Origin: Muriiphilus sp048268845
Lineage (GTDB): Bacteria > Pseudomonadota > Alphaproteobacteria > Rhodobacterales > Rhodobacteraceae
Reading direction: 5' to 3'
DNA length: 64,000 bases
Assembly: GCA_048268845.1 (NCBI GenBank)
Contig: JBLWUQ010000007.1
Location: 62,001 to 126,000, forward strand
Shown here: positions 30,097 to 37,535 of the stretch, one piece after another
Position numbering within the stretch: the stretch's first letter is position 1
Layout: each line of letters starts with the position of its first letter
Translations under genes and position numbers: made by a program
Notes under the pieces: generated by a model
What the model was told of the DNA's origin: nothing
The model's input: the letters and a program-made list of their open reading frames with translations, nothing else
The model's database searches: none

Positions 30097-31230
30097 ATGG
30101 GGCCGGGGGGCGCGCATGGGAATGACAGGGATACGGGGCCGCTCTGGCTGCCCGACGCGATCCGCGCCTACCTCGCGCATACCGAGGGTGGCCAGCCGAT
30201 CCGTGCGCTTGCGCGCCGGGCCGGATGCCATCCGTCGACGGTGCTCAGGCAGGTCCGGCGCACCGAAACCCTGCGTGACGATCCGCTTGTGGATACCGGA
30301 CTCGACCGGCTGGGCCGGCTCTGGCGGCGCGGCAGGGGTCGGGCCGAAGATCACATCGACATGAAGGGGAACAGGATGTCGACAACCAGACCGATGATCG
30401 AGGCGGCGCCCGACGGGGCCGAGACCCTGCGGGTTTTGCGGGCGTTGACCGAGCCCGAAACGCTTCTGGTCATCGCCGCCGGTGTCGAGGATGCCGTGGT
30501 GGTGCATGATGCCGGTGGTGACAGGCCGGTGCGCCGGGCGGTGCTGACGCGGGCGCTGGCGGAGGAGCTTGCCTTGCGCGGCCTGATCGCGGGCCGCCAG
30601 ACCGGGCGGATCGCGCGCTATTCGATCACCGCTGCCGGGCGCGCCGAGGTCGGGCGGCTGATGGCGGCGCGAGAATCACGCCGGATGTCCGAAGTCGGCG
30701 CTCATGACGACGCGCAGCCGGCAAGCAACGTCGCCCGGTTTCCCGATCGCGGCGCGAAGGGCAGGGCGGCGGCCACGATCCGTCCGGCGGGTGCCGACGC
30801 GCCCCTGCATGTGCTCGCCCGCCGCCGCCGCCCGGATGGCGCGCCCTATATCGGGCCCGAACTGGTCGCCGCGGCGCTCCGGTTTCGCGAGACATTCGAG
30901 ATTGCGGCGCTGGACGCGGGCGTGACCCGTGACTGGGGCAGGCTGATCGCCGGGCGGATCGATGGTGGCACCGGGCCGAAGGCGGCAGGCGGCGGCGCGA
31001 CTCGGCGGCTCGAGGCCGAACAGAGCCTCGCCGCCGCGATCCGCGCGCTGGGGCCGGAGCTTGCCGAAACGGCGATCATGGCGATCTGCGAGGAGAAGGG
31101 CATGGAGACGGTCGAGAAGGTGCTCGATTTTCCGGCACGCTCGGGCAAGATCGTGCTCCGGATCGCCCTCAATGTCCTGGCGCGGCATTATGGCGAACGG
31201 GGCAGGGACGGGTTCGACATGATCTACTGA
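30097..31230 (+). CDS. DUF6456 helix-turn-helix protein
   Basis: The 377-residue protein has an N-terminal helix-turn-helix-like part (PIRALARRAGCHPSTVLRQVRRTE) and a second winged-helix-like section around residues 110-185 (RAVLTRALAEELALRGLIAG, then ARYSITAAGRAEVGRLM). The C-terminal domain (PYIGPELVAAALRFRETFE to ARHYGERGRDGFD) corresponds to DUF6456, an alphaproteobacterial domain of putative regulators. The start at 30097 follows AAGGGGACGCC; the frame opens at 30058. A possible CtrA site lies upstream. Its targets are unknown. Confidence 0.82.
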   Translation: MGPGGAHGNDRDTGPLWLPDAIRAYLAHTEGGQPIRALARRAGCHPSTVLRQVRRTETLRDDPLVDTGLDRLGRLWRRGRGRAEDHIDMKGNRMSTTRPMIEAAPDGAETLRVLRALTEPETLLVIAAGVEDAVVVHDAGGDRPVRRAVLTRALAEELALRGLIAGRQTGRIARYSITAAGRAEVGRLMAARESRRMSEVGAHDDAQPASNVARFPDRGAKGRAAATIRPAGADAPLHVLARRRRPDGAPYIGPELVAAALRFRETFEIAALDAGVTRDWGRLIAGRIDGGTGPKAAGGGATRRLEAEQSLAAAIRALGPELAETAIMAICEEKGMETVEKVLDFPARSGKIVLRIALNVLARHYGERGRDGFDMIY

Positions 31231-31247
31231 CCGCTGCAAGCGCAGGG

Positions 31248-31670
31248 TCAGTGATCGGGGCCGGTGCCGCGCGGCCTGATCAGGATGATGTCGAAATCGA
31301 GGCCCGGAAAGCTCGCGCGGATCTCGCGCCGCACAAGGCCCGGATCGGGAATATGTGCCGCCGCCGCCCGGTAGCGGCCGCGAAAACCGGCACCGGTCAG
31401 CGCATGGGCGAGGTCGAAACAGTCGAACGCCTCCGAGACCAGCGGCGAGAGCACCATGTCGGGAGCGAGGTTGGCAATGCTCGTGGCGCAGATCTGGTGA
31501 AACGGCAGAAACGTGAGGTCCGGGCTTGCATTGGCCAGTTCGGACGCGGCGGCATCACCGACGTTGCTGCACACCGCCAGACACCGCAGAGCCGTGCCGA
31601 CATCCGCCGCGGGAGCGTCGTGCCGGTTGCCTGTTGTGCGCGCCAGAGCGTTTCGAACCGAACGCTGCAT
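31248..31670 (-). CDS. Conserved-type hypothetical protein
   Basis: The 140-residue product has the recognisable block LAPDMVLSPLVSEAFDCFDLAHALTGAGFRGRYR (read in two parts), then HIPDPGLVRREIRASFPGLDFDIILI. I associate this with a Rhodobacteraceae hypothetical family. An alternating strand/helix pattern suggests a response-regulator-like Rossmann fold without a phosphorylation site. It is convergent with the DUF6456 gene. The first 40 residues are less ordered, so a later start is possible. Function unknown. Confidence 0.7.
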   Translation of the reverse strand: MQRSVRNALARTTGNRHDAPAADVGTALRCLAVCSNVGDAAASELANASPDLTFLPFHQICATSIANLAPDMVLSPLVSEAFDCFDLAHALTGAGFRGRYRAAAAHIPDPGLVRREIRASFPGLDFDIILIRPRGTGPDH

Positions 31671-31868
31671 TCTTCACCTCGTCGATGCCGGACAAATTCG
31701 CCGAAGTCTGCTCGTGACACACTTATAAGGTGATTTTAAGGCAGCACAATCCCCGCTTGCGTGAGCCGCGCCCAACCGGATCATCCCGCTTTGAGCGTTG
31801 AATTTCGGCAACAGGGCGGGCGGTGAGATGGGTCCCGTAAAGGTCCGGAACATTCCATCTATTAGGCG

Positions 31869-31884
31869 CATAATCAGTATTATG
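31869..31884. promoter_or_regulatory. Perfect AT-rich dyad
   Basis: CATAAT and ATTATG flank a CAGT spacer, forming a 16-bp perfect palindrome within the most AT-rich part of the spacer. It could be an operator; the protein binding it is unknown. Confidence 0.35.
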
Positions 31885-32139
31885 TAATATCTATTACTGG
31901 TGAGACCCGCGCTGCACCGCGTACGCCACGGCAGGATTTGCTGCCCGATCATGCTCCGAGCCCTGTTGCGGTTGTTTGTGTCACGCCGAAGCCGTCAGGT
32001 CCACAACGTTGATACGTCGAGCCGGAGTAGCACACACGCGGCGGGCAAACCATTGCAACAACAGTGGCTTAGTCGCCGCCCCTGATGTGCGGTGCTTTTG
32101 ACGGCGATCTGCCGGGCCACGGATACACCGCTGTCGCGC

Positions 32140-32182
32140 TTGACACGCCGCCGTTCGGGCGTGAACCTTTTTGCAAGGTTCA
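32140..32182 (+). promoter_or_regulatory. Possible luxR promoter with overlapping 21-bp dyad
   Basis: TTGACA (32140-32145) is followed after about 17 bp by a poor -10 that lies inside the dyad TGAACCTT-TTTGC-AAGGTTCA (32162-32182; 8-bp arms). The size and position suit an operator for a dimeric regulator, possibly the LuxR protein itself. It lies about 105 bp upstream of the luxR start. Confidence 0.45.
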
Positions 32183-32288
32183 TGTCGCAGAAAGACGTGG
32201 ATGGGCCGGATGGACGGTAGTGAGTGCCGCGCATGGATGCGCCCGTGTATCGCGCATGCGTGGTTTGATCGGTGGTTTCGAGGGCGTC

Positions 32289-33026
32289 ATGCTCGACTAT
32301 TTCTCACGGCTTGCCGTGGCGGTATCGCAGGACGAGGTATGGCGTCTGCATTGCTTGAGGATGGCCGACTTCGGCTTTGACAGGCTGGTCTATGGCCACA
32401 CGAGGTTGCGCGGCCCGGACGGGTTCGGCCACCCGCAAGATTCATTTTTCCTGTCAAATCTCGAACCTGCACTGACCCGGCGCTACGTCGATGACGGGTT
32501 GTTCCGGCATGACCCGGTGCTCGGCTGGGCGGCGGAAAACGTGGGTGCCCGCAGTTGGCGCGACGCCTTGAATGACGCCGCGATGAGTGGTGAGAAGTTG
32601 AAACAAAACAGGTCGTTGCACAGTCTTATGAATGTTGGCGCCGGATATTCCATCGCCTTCGCCACCGCGTCTCCGCACGCCGTTGGATACATGCACCTGG
32701 CCGCGCGCGCCGATCTGGACCAGAACGCGACCGAGGCGATCTGGGCACGCGATGGTCGTCAGATCGAGACGATGAACCACATGTTCAATCTCAAGCTGCT
32801 CACCCTGCCCCGGACGGACCACCTTGCTCAGTTGACCTTGCGTCAGCGCGAGGCGCTGGAATGGGTCGGAAACGGCAAGTCCTACCGCGAGATCGCGGCG
32901 ATCATGGGGGTGACGCCGGCGACGGTGGAAAAGCACTTGCGTCTTGCGCGCACCAAACTCGGGGTCGAGACCACCGCCCAGGCGATCCTGAAAGCCGCGG
33001 CGCAGAACCAGATATTTTCGGGTTGA
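32289..33026 (+). CDS. Solo LuxR-type autoinducer-domain regulator
   Basis: The 245-residue protein has an N-terminal autoinducer-binding domain and a C-terminal LuxR helix-turn-helix (LTLRQREALEWVGNGKSYREIAAIMGVTPATVEKHLRLARTKLG in parts, about residues 182-225). By alignment to TraR, Tyr66, Asp75-Pro76 and Trp90 match the AHL-pocket residues Tyr61, Asp70-Pro71 and Trp85. The position of Trp57 is Leu62, so the ligand pocket is altered. I chose the ATG at 32289 (MLDYFSRLAV) with GAGGG upstream; the frame is open back to 32085. No luxI is in the window, so this is a solo. Confidence 0.87.
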   Translation: MLDYFSRLAVAVSQDEVWRLHCLRMADFGFDRLVYGHTRLRGPDGFGHPQDSFFLSNLEPALTRRYVDDGLFRHDPVLGWAAENVGARSWRDALNDAAMSGEKLKQNRSLHSLMNVGAGYSIAFATASPHAVGYMHLAARADLDQNATEAIWARDGRQIETMNHMFNLKLLTLPRTDHLAQLTLRQREALEWVGNGKSYREIAAIMGVTPATVEKHLRLARTKLGVETTAQAILKAAAQNQIFSG

Positions 33027-33351
33027 GCGATGCGCCCGCGTGCCTGTCGGGCGCTGACGGAGTCGGGGCGATGGTATGGGATACCCCACTTTGCGAGCAT
33101 GGCGTTTTCCACGAAGATCGCCGGGTTCCGTGAGTGGTGGCCTTTGGCCGGGGAACGAGGGATGAGGTCCTGCGATTACGGGATACCTCATCCCGGCCAC
33201 GGACATCGCTGCAAGGTCTCGATGCGTGGCCACCGGCGCGCCCGACCCGGCGCGACAGACGAAAACGGCGCCAACCTTGCAGGGTCGGCGCCGTGTGTTC
33301 CGGTTCGGTCGGGCGTTATACCGGTCGGAGCACCCTGCCCCGACGCCTGCC
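33027..33351. other. 325-bp intergenic region with several hairpins
   Basis: No gene is evident. Hairpins: GGTAT-GGG-ATACC (33073-33085), a perfect 10-bp stem GGGATGAGGT (33159-33168 with 33185-33194, 16-nt loop), and the tsf terminator (33263-33292). The sequence GGGATACC occurs in both of the first two. It lies between the luxR 3' end and the convergent tsf 3' end, so it is probably the luxR 3' untranslated region, or a structured RNA. Confidence 0.55.
33263..33292 (-). terminator. Intrinsic terminator of rpsB-tsf
   Basis: On the minus strand, the stem ACGGCGCC with GGCGCCGT (33263-33270 and 33285-33292, extended inward by 3 bp after a mismatch) is followed by TTTTCGTC. This is a typical alphaproteobacterial terminator. 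It lies about 60 bp after the tsf stop. Confidence 0.75.
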
Positions 33352-34227
33352 TCAGCCTTGCGCCGCTTTCGCAACTTCGGCGGCGAAGTCCTCGGATTTC
33401 TTCTCGATTCCCTCGCCGACCTCCATGCGCACGAAGCCGGTGATGACGGCTCCGGCCTCTTTCGCGGCGGCTTCGACGGTCAGATCGGGGTTGATGACGA
33501 AATCCTGGCCCAGAAGCGTGATTTCCGACAGGAACTTCTTCATCCGGCCCTCGATCATCTTCTCGATCACGGCCTCGGGCTTGCCCGATTCGCGAGCGAT
33601 GTCGATCTGGATCTGGCGCTCTTTCTCGAGGATCTCGGGATCGAGATCGGCCTCGCCCAGCGACGCCGGGTTGGCGGCGGCGACGTGCATCGCGACCTGT
33701 TTGCCGAACGCCTCGTCACCGCCCTTGAGAGCGACCAGAACGCCGATCTTGCCCATGTTGTCGGCGGCGGCGTTGTGGATGTAGGCGGCCACGATCTCAC
33801 CCTCGACCGACGCCATCCGGCGCAGGCTCAGGTTCTCGCCGATGGTGGCGATCTTGTCGGTGATGGTTTCGCTGACGGTCTTGCCACCGATATCGGCGGC
33901 GGCGAGTTCGTCCACATTGGACACGCCGGTCGCGGCAGCGGCGATGCTGGCGACCATCTTCTGGAACTCGGCGTTCTTGCCGACGAAATCGGTCTCTGAA
34001 TTGACCTCGACGGCCACGCCCCGGCCGCCGGTGACGGCAACGGCGACCAGACCCTCGGCGGCGGTGCGCCCGGATTTCTTGGCGGCTTTGGCCAGACCCT
34101 TGGTGCGCAGCCAGTCGGTCGCGGCCTCCATGTCGCCATCGGTCTCGACCAGCGCCTTCTTGGCGTCCATCATGCCCGCGCCGGTCATTTCGCGGAGTTC
34201 TTTCACTTGTGCGGCGGTGATAGCCAT
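33352..34227 (-). CDS. tsf: Elongation factor Ts
   Basis: EF-Ts (291 residues) is the guanine nucleotide exchange factor of EF-Tu. The N-terminal UBA-like domain carries VKELREMTGAGMMDAKKALVE, the first signature. The second signature lies around AVEVNSETDFVGKNAEFQ at about residues 72-89. The C-terminal coiled-coil and core subdomains are complete. It follows rpsB on the same strand after a 72-bp gap with a strong hairpin, and it ends before an intrinsic terminator. Confidence 0.98.
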   Translation of the reverse strand: MAITAAQVKELREMTGAGMMDAKKALVETDGDMEAATDWLRTKGLAKAAKKSGRTAAEGLVAVAVTGGRGVAVEVNSETDFVGKNAEFQKMVASIAAAATGVSNVDELAAADIGGKTVSETITDKIATIGENLSLRRMASVEGEIVAAYIHNAAADNMGKIGVLVALKGGDEAFGKQVAMHVAAANPASLGEADLDPEILEKERQIQIDIARESGKPEAVIEKMIEGRMKKFLSEITLLGQDFVINPDLTVEAAAKEAGAVITGFVRMEVGEGIEKKSEDFAAEVAKAAQG

Positions 34228-34254
34228 ATCGGCTCTCCTTCGGATGCAATGGGT

Positions 34255-34280
34255 CCGGGCGCGGAGAGCACCGCGCCCGG
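34255..34280 (-). promoter_or_regulatory. Hairpin between rpsB and tsf
   Basis: A perfect 10-bp stem CCGGGCGCGG (34255-34264 with 34271-34280) with a 6-nt loop lies between the two genes, with no T tract after it. It may attenuate transcription into tsf or set an mRNA processing boundary. Confidence 0.55.
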
Positions 34281-34299
34281 TATCAGATTGGTGACGGGC

Positions 34300-35094
34300 T
34301 CAGGCCTCGGCGGGCGTCTCGGCAACGGCGTCGGCGGCATCGGCGGCCAGCGCTTCCTCGACATTGCCGTCCTCGAGCGCGCCCAGATCGACACCGGCGG
34401 CGCCAAGCTGCGCCGACATGCCGTCAAGGGCAGCGCGCGCGGCCAGATCGCAATAGAGCGCGATGGCACGGGCGGCGTCGTCGTTGCCGGGGATGATGTA
34501 GTCGATGCCGTCGGGCGGGCAGTTGGTGTCGACCACGGCCACGACCGGGATGCCCAGCTTGCGGGCTTCGGCGATCGCGAGGTCTTCCTTGTTCACGTCG
34601 ATCACGAACAGAAGATCCGGCACGCCGCCCATGTCGCGGATACCGCCCAGCGAGGCCTGCAGCTTGCCCTGCTCGCGCTCGATGCCCAGACGCTCTTTCT
34701 TGGTCAGGCCCTCGGCGCCGCTGGCGAGCTTCTCGTCGTATTCCTTCAGCCGCTTGATCGACTGCGAGACGGTCTGCCAGTTGGTCAGCGTGCCGCCCAG
34801 CCAGCGATGGTTCATGTAATACTGCGCCGATCTCTCGGCGGCGTCGGCGATCGGCTTTTGCGCCTGACGCTTGGTGCCGACAAAGAGGATGCGGCCGTTC
34901 TTGGCCACGGTCTCGCGGATCACGTTGAGCGCCGCGTCAAGCATCGGCACGGTCTGCGTCAGGTCGATGATGTGGATGCCGTTGCGGTCACCATAGATGT
35001 ATTCGCCCATACGCGGGTTCCAGCGTTGGGTCTGGTGGCCGAAGTGAACGCCAGCTTCAAGCAGCTGACGCAGTGTGAATTCAGGGAGCGCCAT
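34300..35094 (-). CDS. rpsB: 30S ribosomal protein S2
   Basis: S2 (264 residues) binds the 30S head-body junction. The start block MALPEFTLRQLLEAGVHFGH and RWNPRMGEYIYGDRNGIHII are universal S2 features. Further on are FVGTKRQAQ, YYMNHRWLGGTLTNW, and PDLLFVIDVNKEDLAI with the IVAVVDTNCPP-type segment. The C-terminus has an Ala/Glu-rich tail. I chose the ATG at 35094; the ATG at 35100 would add two residues, and AAGGA precedes both. Confidence 0.98.
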   Translation of the reverse strand: MALPEFTLRQLLEAGVHFGHQTQRWNPRMGEYIYGDRNGIHIIDLTQTVPMLDAALNVIRETVAKNGRILFVGTKRQAQKPIADAAERSAQYYMNHRWLGGTLTNWQTVSQSIKRLKEYDEKLASGAEGLTKKERLGIEREQGKLQASLGGIRDMGGVPDLLFVIDVNKEDLAIAEARKLGIPVVAVVDTNCPPDGIDYIIPGNDDAARAIALYCDLAARAALDGMSAQLGAAGVDLGALEDGNVEEALAADAADAVAETPAEA

Positions 35095-35136
35095 GTCCAT
35101 GTTCCTTTTCCGGTTTGCGCCTCGGCGGAGCCTCAA

Positions 35137-35181
35137 GGGCATATGCCCAACCGGCGGACCTGTGCGGGATGTCTCCCCGCA
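35137..35181 (-). promoter_or_regulatory. Structured rpsB 5' leader
   Basis: Upstream of rpsB are the 12-bp palindrome GGGCATATGCCC (35137-35148) and the hairpin TGCGGG with CCCGCA (35163-35168 and 35176-35181, 7-nt loop). They lie 40-90 nt before the start codon. S2 autoregulation through an mRNA leader is known in other bacteria. Whether these elements do this is inference. Confidence 0.4.
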
Positions 35182-35288
35182 AGGCCCAAACCCCGCCTGT
35201 GAAGTGCGCGCGTCCTACGACGCTTCGGGGCCTATTGCAATGACAATCGAGTTCGTACACCGTTGGCGCGATCAGATTGGGGATATTG

Positions 35289-35564
35289 ATGCTCACCACG
35301 TTTGTCCTGCCGGGCATTCTTTCGTATTTCATCGTTTTCTACGGAAAAAGAAGGGTTCACGGGTCCTATTGGCAGATCGCTTTGGTCTTTGCCGCGGTTT
35401 TGGCCACGACCGCAGTCATGGTTTTCCTTGGCCTCAGACTATCCGAAGGGATGGAGCCTGCGGAGCTTGAGGCAACGGTGTCAAGGTTCGCAGGGCGAGG
35501 CTTCTGGAGCAGCGTGATCGGAGGAACGATCGGCCTGGAACTCTGGTCGAGACGCAGTGAGTAG
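35289..35564 (+). CDS. Small membrane protein
   Basis: The 91-residue product has two or three hydrophobic segments: TTFVLPGILSYFIVFY at the N-terminus, IALVFAAVLATTAVMVFLGL in the middle and a weaker one at the end. There is no recognised family. I chose the ATG at 35289 after GGGGAT; a TTG at 35277 is possible. The stop overlaps the psuK start by 8 bp, suggesting coupling. It is less GC-rich than its neighbours, which could mean weaker selection or a later acquisition. Confidence 0.65.
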   Translation: MLTTFVLPGILSYFIVFYGKRRVHGSYWQIALVFAAVLATTAVMVFLGLRLSEGMEPAELEATVSRFAGRGFWSSVIGGTIGLELWSRRSE

Positions 35565-36450
35565 CGGCGCCAACATTCTCTGCATCGGGTCGGTCCTCTG
35601 GGACACCGTGGGGCGTGCGCCGGGGCCGATGAATTTCGGCGCCGACGTGCCGGGGCGGATCCGGCGCATTCCCGGCGGCGTCGCGCTCAACATCGCGATG
35701 GGGGTCAAGCGCTTCGGGATGCGGCCGGCGCTGATCTCGGCGGTCGGGCGCGACGCCGAGGGCGACGAGCTGATCGCCGCCTGTGGCGCGATGGGGCTGA
35801 TCTGCGATTTCGTGCTGCGCGATGGCGGCCTGCCGACCGACCGCTACATGGCGATCGAGGACGCGAACGGGCTGGTCGCTGCGTTGGCCGACGCCCATAC
35901 GCTCGAGGCGGCCGGGGCGCGCATTCTCGATCCGCTCGAGGATGGCCGGCTGGGGTCGCCCGAAGCGCCGCATCAGGGTCCGATCGCGCTTGACGGCAAC
36001 CTGACCGAGGTTCTGCTGGCCGAGATCGCCGCGCGCCCGTCCTTTGCCGCCGCCGACCTTCGCGTCGCCCCCGCCAGCCCCGGCAAGGCGACGCGGTTGC
36101 GCCCGCTGATCGGCCACCCCGGCACCACCTTCTATGTCAATCTCGAAGAAGCCGGGCTGCTCCTTGGCACCGTGTTCACCAGCGCCGACCGCGGTGCCGA
36201 GGCGCTGGTCGCCGCCGGCTGCGCCACCGCGCTGGTGACGGACGGCGCGAAGGCCGTCGCCGAGGGTGGCGCAGCCGGGGTGATCACGGCATCGCCGCCA
36301 AAGGTGACGGTGGCCCGCATCACCGGCGCGGGCGACACCTTCATGGCGGCGCATATCGCGGCAGGGGCGCGCGGGCTGGGCCGCGAGGCGGCGCTGGATG
36401 CGGCCTTGCGGGCGGCGGCGACCTATGTTTCGGGTGCCGATCCGGTGTGA
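35557..36450 (+). CDS. psuK: PfkB-family kinase, probable pseudouridine kinase
   Basis: The 297-residue PfkB-family sugar kinase starts with GTG at 35557. It has an N-terminal ILCIGSVLWDTVGR, IPGGVALNIAMGVKRFG (substrate side) and the C-terminal signature ITGAGDTFMAAHIAAG with the catalytic base Asp. The following gene is psuG, so the likely substrate is pseudouridine, giving pseudouridine 5'-phosphate. The specificity rests on this neighbour. A general PfkB kinase remains possible. Confidence 0.85.
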   Translation: MSSGANILCIGSVLWDTVGRAPGPMNFGADVPGRIRRIPGGVALNIAMGVKRFGMRPALISAVGRDAEGDELIAACGAMGLICDFVLRDGGLPTDRYMAIEDANGLVAALADAHTLEAAGARILDPLEDGRLGSPEAPHQGPIALDGNLTEVLLAEIAARPSFAAADLRVAPASPGKATRLRPLIGHPGTTFYVNLEEAGLLLGTVFTSADRGAEALVAAGCATALVTDGAKAVAEGGAAGVITASPPKVTVARITGAGDTFMAAHIAAGARGLGREAALDAALRAAATYVSGADPV

Positions 36451-36542
36451 CAGGGGCTTGACCCCGGCGCAAACTCTTGGCATCGCGTCTGCCTTCTGCC
36501 ACGCTCAAACGCGCATCCTGACCTGAAACCGAGGAGCTTTCG

Positions 36543-37454
36543 ATGTTCACCATTGCCCAATCCCCCGAGGTTGCCGACGCTCTGGCCACGGGGCGGCCCG
36601 TGGTGGCGCTGGAATCGACCATCATCACCCACGGGATGCCCTGGCCGCAGAACGTCGAGACTGCCCGCGCGGTCGAGGACGTGATCCGCGCCGAGGGTGC
36701 GACGCCCGCGACCATCGCGGTCATGAGCGGCAAGCTGCATGTCGGGCTGGCCGATGTCGAGCTTGACCGGCTGGCACGCGCGAAGAACGTCGCCAAGCTG
36801 TCGCGCGCCGATCTGGCCGCCTGCATCGCCACCGGCGGCACCGGCGCGACCACCGTGGCCTCGACCATGATCGCCGCGCACCTTGCGGGCATCCGGGTGT
36901 TCGCCACCGGCGGCATCGGGGGCGTGCATCGCGGGGCCGAAACCACATTCGACATTTCCGCCGACCTGCTGGAACTGGCGCGGACGCCGGTGACGGTGGT
37001 TGCCGCCGGGGCCAAGGCGATCCTCGATCTGCCGAAAACGCTCGAAGTGCTGGAAACCCATGGGGTGCCGGTGATCTCGGTCGGGCAGGACGCTTTTCCG
37101 GGCTTCTGGTTTCGCGATTCGGGGCTGAAAAGCCCGCTACGCATCGACGACCCCGCCGCGATCGCGCGCGCCGCCGAGATGCGCGCGGCAATGGGGCTTG
37201 CCGGCGGTCAGCTTGTCGCCAACCCGATCCCCGAGGCCGACGAGATCCCGCGCGAAGTGATGATGCCGGTGATCGAGGCGGCGCTGGCGGCAGCGGTCGA
37301 ACAGGGGATCGCGGCCAAGGAGGTCACGCCCTTCCTGCTCGACCATATCTTTCAGGCGACCAAGGGTGCCTCGCTGACCGCCAATATCGCGCTGGTGATG
37401 AACAACGCCCGCCTCGCGGCCCGCATCGCGCTGGCCTTCGGGTCAACTCCCTGA
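36543..37454 (+). CDS. psuG: Pseudouridine-5'-phosphate glycosidase
   Basis: PsuG (303 residues) cleaves pseudouridine 5'-phosphate to uracil and ribose 5-phosphate, together with PsuK forming a pseudouridine salvage route. The conserved blocks are VALESTIITHGMPWPQN (active-site Glu), GKLHVGL, ATGGIGGVHRGAE, and VICAG-like VVAAGAKAILDLPKTLE with the catalytic Lys. The C-terminal QATKGASLTANIALVMNNA is typical. ATG at 36543 follows GAGGAG. No transporter gene is adjacent. Confidence 0.95.
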   Translation: MFTIAQSPEVADALATGRPVVALESTIITHGMPWPQNVETARAVEDVIRAEGATPATIAVMSGKLHVGLADVELDRLARAKNVAKLSRADLAACIATGGTGATTVASTMIAAHLAGIRVFATGGIGGVHRGAETTFDISADLLELARTPVTVVAAGAKAILDLPKTLEVLETHGVPVISVGQDAFPGFWFRDSGLKSPLRIDDPAAIARAAEMRAAMGLAGGQLVANPIPEADEIPREVMMPVIEAALAAAVEQGIAAKEVTPFLLDHIFQATKGASLTANIALVMNNARLAARIALAFGSTP

Positions 37455-37535
37455 GATCTAAAGAACCGGGGGCTTCCCATATTGCCGCCACCCATCTAAG
37501 TGCCTACATTCGCGCGGTAGGCGTGGACAGGGCGC

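Larger units (their letters stand above)
31671..32288. other. 618-bp spacer with AT-rich patch and dyads
   Basis: No frame here looks coding: the open ones lack ribosome sites and the local codon bias. It is less GC-rich than the surroundings, particularly at 31850-31905. Two dyads stand out (31869-31884 and 32162-32182), described separately. The proximal end is the upstream region of the LuxR gene. The far end should contain the promoter of the minus-strand gene at 31670; a TTATAA is present at 31724-31729. Confidence 0.6.

Noticed and set aside
31674..31952. 92-codon minus-strand frame in the 618-bp spacer
   Set aside because: No ribosome site, atypical codon use and no recognisable segment; it includes the AT-rich patch.
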